Under the pieces are notes generated by a model. That model ran no database searches, had not been told where the DNA came from, and worked only from the letters and a program-made list of their open reading frames with translations. A program made the translations under genes and the position numbers. From Cyanobacteria bacterium RUI128 (GTDB taxonomy: Bacteria; Cyanobacteriota; Vampirovibrionia; Gastranaerophilales; Gastranaerophilaceae): a DNA stretch of 18,300 nt. The DNA lies in assembly GCA_024695725.1 (NCBI GenBank), contig JAILHQ010000099.1, forward strand, positions 1-18,300, read 5' to 3'. Positions 15,138-18,300 of this stretch are shown here, in pieces. How positions within the stretch are numbered: position 1 is the stretch's first letter; every line of letters starts with the position of its first letter.

Positions 15138-16346
15138 ATGGCACGTGAAAAGTATGAACGTACGAAACCACACGTTAACATTGGTACAATTGGCCACGTT
15201 GACCACGGTAAAACAACATTAACAGCTGCTATTACAGGTACTCTTGCTGCTGCTGGTCAAGCAGAAGCAAAGAAGTTCGATGAAATCGACGCAGCTCCAG
15301 AAGAAAAAGCTAGAGGTATTACCATCTCTACAGCTCACGTAGAATATGAAACACAATCAAGACACTACGCTCACGTAGACTGTCCGGGCCACGCTGACTA
15401 TGTTAAAAACATGATCACTGGTGCAGCTCAAATGGACGGTGCAATTCTTGTTGTTGCAGCTACAGATGGTGCTATGCCTCAAACTCGTGAACACATCCTT
15501 CTTGCTAGACAGGTTGGTGTTCCTAACTTGGTAGTATTCTTGAACAAATGCGATATGGTTGATGACCCTGAATTGTTAGAATTAGTTGAAATGGAAGTTC
15601 GTGAACTTCTTTCTTCATACGAATTCGACGGGGACAACATCCCATTCATCCACGGTTCAGCTCTTAAGGCTTTAGAAGCTGTACAAGCTAACCCTTCAGT
15701 TGCTAGAGGCGACAACGAATGGACAGACAAGATTTGGGAATTGATGGATGCTATCGATTCTTACTTCCCAACTCCTGAACGTGATTTGGACAAACCATTC
15801 TTGATGCCTATCGAAGATATCTTCTCAATCACAGGTCGTGGTACTGTTGCTACAGGCCGTGTTGAAAGAGGTATCGTTAAAGTTGGTGACGAAGTTGAAT
15901 TAGTTGGTCTTGGTGAAACAAAGAAAACAACTGTTACAGGTGTTGAAATGTTCCGTAAATCATTAGACCAAGGTCAAGCTGGTGACAACGTTGGTGCTCT
16001 TTTAAGAGGTATCGATAAGACTGAAATCCAACGTGGTCAAGTATTAGCTAAGCCTGGTACAATTCACCCACACACTAAGTTCACAGCTAACGTTTACGTA
16101 TTGAAGAAAGAAGAAGGCGGACGTCACACTCCATTCTTCCCTGGTTACAGACCTCAGTTCTATATCAGAACTACTGACGTAACCGGTTCAATCAAATTCG
16201 ACGGCGAAATGGTTATGCCTGGTGATAACGTTGTTATGGAAGTTGAACTTATCGCTCCTGTAGCTATCGAACAAGGTATGAGATTCGCTATCCGTGAAGG
16301 TGGTAGAACTGTTGGTGCTGGTGTTGTTGACAAAATTGTTGAATAA
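15138..16346 (+). CDS. tuf: Translation elongation factor Tu
   Basis: GTPase that delivers aminoacyl-tRNA to the ribosome. All G motifs are intact: GHVDHGKT (19-26), RGITI (59-63), DCPGH (81-85), NKCD (136-139) and GSA (near 172). Domains 2 and 3 are complete, with [13 protein letters not shown] and a C-terminal [10 protein letters not shown]. The length is 402 residues, close to cyanobacterial EF-Tu. Codon use is more biased than in the neighbours (many GGT, GTT, GCT and AAC), as expected for high expression. A consensus TTGACA promoter and a long hairpin terminator make it a single-gene unit. The usual rpsL-rpsG-fusA partners are absent within about 15 kb upstream and 2 kb downstream. Confidence 0.99.
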   Translation: MAREKYERTKPHVNIGTIGHVDHGKTTLTAAITGTLAAAGQAEAKKFDEIDAAPEEKARGITISTAHVEYETQSRHYAHVDCPGHADYVKNMITGAAQMDGAILVVAATDGAMPQTREHILLARQVGVPNLVVFLNKCDMVDDPELLELVEMEVRELLSSYEFDGDNIPFIHGSALKALEAVQANPSVARGDNEWTDKIWELMDAIDSYFPTPERDLDKPFLMPIEDIFSITGRGTVATGRVERGIVKVGDEVELVGLGETKKTTVTGVEMFRKSLDQGQAGDNVGALLRGIDKTEIQRGQVLAKPGTIHPHTKFTANVYVLKKEEGGRHTPFFPGYRPQFYIRTTDVTGSIKFDGEMVMPGDNVVMEVELIAPVAIEQGMRFAIREGGRTVGAGVVDKIVE

Positions 16347-16369
16347 TTTGTTATACAATTATGCATAAG

Positions 16370-16403
16370 AAAAGAGGTTAGATGAAAATCTAACCTCTTT
16401 TTT
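16370..16403 (+). terminator. Strong bidirectional terminator between tuf and the convergent 323-residue gene
   Basis: AAAAGAGGTTAGAT (16370-16383) and ATCTAACCTCTTTT (from 16388) form 14 perfect pairs around a GAAA tetraloop, followed by a T-tract to 16403. The A-rich 5' arm lets it serve the minus-strand gene that ends at 16421. Confidence 0.9.
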
Positions 16404-16420
16404 ATATGTAAACTTATTGA

Positions 16421-17392
16421 TTAAGATGATATTTTTATTAGTTTTTCATTGAATTTTTCGCTCAGTCTTGCGTAAGCTTCTTTATCTGTTGATGCCAACT
16501 CGGTTAATTTGTTTGAAATATCTCCGACACGACCTGATGCTAAGTCTACTGCAACTAATGTATCAATTTCATGTGATAAAGATTTTGTATCTATTGAAGC
16601 TTTTGCTGCAGCTGTCTTTATGCCTTCTGCAACTTCTGTTGTAGCCGGTTTCACTTTGCCTGAGACGATATCTTCAAGCTGCTGCCCCAGTGCTTCATTA
16701 TATTTATTAAATTCATTTGCTGAAATTGTACCGATTGCTTTTTCTTTCTCTAACTTTGTCAGCAGCGCACTTGCCTCATTCAGGCTTGTTAATGATTTTA
16801 TTTCTTCTTGAAAATTTTGTTTGATTGATACTTTTGCTGCGGGTGCTTGGCCTTTAGCCATTTGGTATGCACTTCTGACACTCGGTAAATTATCAATTAC
16901 ATGCATTGTTGCTTGTGAATTTAGAATAGAAGGTTCAATATATTTCTCAAAAATTTTACTTGCTTCTTCTATATTACCGCTATTTGTCATCATGTCCATG
17001 ATTTTCATTGAAAAATCATTGTATTTTTCTAAACTAGCAATGGAACTTCGATGTTCTTCATATACTTTTATTGGATTGATTTCCCCATCTGTAAATTTTT
17101 TTGTCATTGCATCCAGTTCTTTTTTCCATTCTTTACAGATTTTTTCAATGGTTTCTGTATCATGAACGTCAGAAAATTCTTCAATAGCTTTTTTAACATC
17201 AAATTCTTCTGCAGCTTTCTGTGCAGTGCGAATGATGTTACCTTTTGGCATGACACTTTCAAGGCTCATTCTTGGTAATTCTGCAATGGATTCCTCAAAA
17301 GTTTCGCCTTTGCTTACTTTTTCAACTACGGCTTTTTTTGCTTTTGCACTCACTTCAACGACTTTTTCAGTCAATTTTGGGTTGATATTCAT
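16421..17392 (-). CDS. Unrecognised all-helical 323-residue protein
   Basis: I do not recognise this family. The product is soluble, rich in Lys, Glu, Ala and Ser, and appears helical throughout, with several short amphipathic segments. I see no signal peptide, transmembrane segment or cysteine cluster. Regions of note are a charged N-terminal helix (KVVEVSAKAKKAVVEKVSKG, about 10-29), an Asn/Met-containing middle part (MKIMDMMTNSGNIEEASKIF) and a Lys/Glu-rich later part with LTKLEKEKAIG. GAGGA (17404-17400) lies seven bases before ATG 17392. It shares the bidirectional terminator with tuf. Two TGTAAC copies lie 64-79 bp upstream of its start. Like the CHAP protein it is charged and lacks a secretion signal; whether the two cooperate is only a guess. 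Confidence 0.8.
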   Translation of the reverse strand: MNINPKLTEKVVEVSAKAKKAVVEKVSKGETFEESIAELPRMSLESVMPKGNIIRTAQKAAEEFDVKKAIEEFSDVHDTETIEKICKEWKKELDAMTKKFTDGEINPIKVYEEHRSSIASLEKYNDFSMKIMDMMTNSGNIEEASKIFEKYIEPSILNSQATMHVIDNLPSVRSAYQMAKGQAPAAKVSIKQNFQEEIKSLTSLNEASALLTKLEKEKAIGTISANEFNKYNEALGQQLEDIVSGKVKPATTEVAEGIKTAAAKASIDTKSLSHEIDTLVAVDLASGRVGDISNKLTELASTDKEAYARLSEKFNEKLIKISS

Positions 17393-17455
17393 GATACTAT
17401 CCTCACATGTGTATAAAGTGTAGTTGTTTTATGGGATTTCAGTAAAATTTATTTT

Positions 17456-17471
17456 TGTTACATTTGTTACA
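17456..17471 (-). promoter_or_regulatory. TGTAAC direct repeat before the 323-residue gene
   Basis: On the minus (coding) strand TGTAAC-AAA-TGTAAC: two identical hexamers with a 9-bp period. The half-sites equal those before the CHAP gene, but the spacing is one base shorter than HLR1. It is 64-79 bp upstream of ATG 17392. Confidence 0.35.
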
Positions 17472-17786
17472 ATTATTTTATATTAGTCAGGTGCGCTATT
17501 TTTTGATCTTTTTTGTAAATTATTCGTAATATTTTATGACAAACGGGGAAAAATATTGTTATATTCTTTATGTACTTGATTCAATCACAAATTTTTAAGT
17601 AAATGCGTAGAGAGAATTGTCCCAAAGGTACAGGGATAAATGTGTAAATTTTAGTTGGTTGTGTTAATAAGTGATACAGGCTCCCAGAATACATAGTCCA
17701 ATAATAGGGCACCGTAGGAGATAATAGTATAATACTGTAAAATATATGATGTATAACACATATTTATCAGAACGGTTGTTTTATAC

Positions 17787-17807
17787 CAAAATTAAAACTA
17801 CATAATG
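17787..17807 (+). repeat. Direct repeat copy 1 flanking the broken membrane-protein gene
   Basis: A 21-nt sequence starting CAAAATTAAAACTACA. It matches 18211-18231 at 19 of 21 positions in the same orientation, with weaker similarity continuing on both sides (roughly 17779-17821 against 18200-18246). Confidence 0.55.
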
Positions 17808-17821
17808 TCTTGATAAATATT

Positions 17822-18161
17822 TTATAGAATAAGTGGTAATACAATAAAACCATATACAAAAAACAATATTAGTAATCCGATATATATGATAGATATTATA
17901 GTGCCAAATAATAAAATTATGGTGCATAAGATATGTTTAAGGAATTGGAATGGTAATTTATATTCGATGATTTGTTCTAAGCACCAAATAAAGCCTGCAA
18001 AAAGGTATATCGCAACGATAGGTATATTAAAAAATATAAGATACATTCCACAGCCATCAGCCATAGAGGAAAATAAATAATGGTATATATATAACAAAAT
18101 AGCCGTTTAGAGCAAAGAGAATATAACTGATGTTTTGATTAAATTTGTTTAGTTTATTCAT
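17822..18161 (-). pseudogene. Small multi-pass membrane protein gene split by a frameshift
   Basis: Two overlapping minus-strand ORFs appear to be parts of one gene. ORF A (18161-18057, 34 residues) starts MNKLNKFNQNISYILFALNG and ends in a hydrophobic segment, FIFLYG. ORF B (ATG 18064 to 17822, 80 residues) starts MADGCGMYLIFF and contains two or three more membrane segments. B is in the +1 frame relative to A, and its ATG overlaps A's stop (ATGGCTGA). Joined, they would give about 115 residues with three or four transmembrane helices. Either a single indel in the T-rich stretch near 18070-18080 broke the gene, or these are two translationally coupled tiny ORFs. No Shine-Dalgarno site is seen before A; TATAAT lies seven bases upstream of its ATG, so a leaderless message is possible. 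The family is not recognised. Confidence 0.5.
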
Positions 18162-18210
18162 AGTAATAATTATACAAAATAATAATACAAATGAAAGGAT
18201 TCTTATATGT

Positions 18211-18231
18211 CAAAATTAGAACTACACAATG
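18211..18231 (+). repeat. Direct repeat copy 2 flanking the broken membrane-protein gene
   Basis: CAAAATTAGAACTACACAAT and the next base match copy 1 at 19 of 21 positions. Beyond 18231 a minus-strand frame is open from the window edge to a stop at 18154-18156. Its weak resemblance to sequence just after ORF B hints that a further copy of the unit may lie past the window. Confidence 0.5.
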
Positions 18232-18300
18232 ATTGTAAAATATTGTTGTAATGTAATAGTTTAAAATAATATTAAATATATTACGACGATAAAATAACTG

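Larger units (their letters stand above)
17393..17821. other. AT-rich intergenic stretch with little recognisable content
   Basis: Apart from the TGTAAC pair at 17456-17471 and a diverged repeat starting near 17787, I see no supported gene here. A minus-strand frame is open from about 17764 to the TGA at 17581, but it lacks a start codon near its beginning and any ribosome site. Its composition fits chance in AT-rich DNA. Confidence 0.4.

Noticed and set aside
17581..17764. Minus-strand open frame of about 60 codons
   Set aside because: No start codon near its upstream end and no ribosome site; an open stretch of this size is not convincing in such AT-rich sequence.
17393..18300. Possible CRISPR array or attachment site in the AT-rich end region
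   Set aside because: Only two diverged copies of one repeat 424 bp apart, no regular spacers, no integrase or cas gene.

Overview
The window looks like a chromosomal segment of a low-GC, Gram-negative-type bacterium. My best guess is a non-photosynthetic relative of cyanobacteria (Melainabacteria/Vampirovibrionia, gut Gastranaerophilales type). Support comes from a cyanobacterial-style Ski2-like helicase, a CcdA plus membrane-anchored thioredoxin pair, a 402-residue EF-Tu, and several repeats resembling the cyanobacterial RpaB (HLR1) site. None of these proves the lineage, and confidence is about 0.55. I see no rRNA, tRNA, CRISPR array, integrase or insertion sequence.

Layout. Bases 1-274 hold a very G-rich, C-poor stretch and then a promoter region. 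275-2119 encodes a GAF-like/GGDEF/HD-GYP cyclic-di-GMP enzyme. 2371-2835 is a self-contained gene for an unrecognised 154-residue Gly/Ala-rich protein, with its own promoter and terminator. 3043-4145 is a two-gene operon (anchored thioredoxin, then CcdA, ATGA overlap) whose end overlaps the end of the convergent uvrA (6965-4137, minus). A divergent intergenic region leads to a secreted 225-residue protein (7077-7754). Next is a short minus-strand gene for a 35-residue acidic peptide (8043-7936), then a very divergent cytoplasmic subtilisin-fold protein (8289-9368) and, closely behind it, the Ski2-like helicase (to 11738).

From 11739 to 14890 the minus strand dominates. There is a G-rich hairpin/G-quadruplex element, a small Gly/Tyr/Cys-rich protein (12365-12033) and a 774-residue coiled-coil protein ending in a CHAP hydrolase domain (14777-12453). 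An isolated tuf gene (15138-16346) with a strong promoter and terminator follows. It converges on a helical 323-residue protein of unknown function (17392-16421). The last 0.9 kb is AT-rich and gene-poor. It holds a small membrane-protein gene apparently split by a frameshift (18161-17822) and flanked by direct repeats.

Common thread. Upstream of the CHAP gene is an almost perfect HLR1/WalR-like direct repeat (TGTAAC-N4-TGTAAC on the coding strand). A weaker version with the same spacing lies before the Gly/Tyr/Cys-rich gene. Pairs with 9-bp period precede the helical-protein gene and, more weakly, the GGDEF gene. WalR, a response regulator related to RpaB, controls coiled-coil cell-wall hydrolases in Firmicutes, so a cell-envelope regulon here is an attractive but untested reading. 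The other candidate for something new is the divergent pair of a 35-residue acidic peptide and an intracellular subtilase-like protein.
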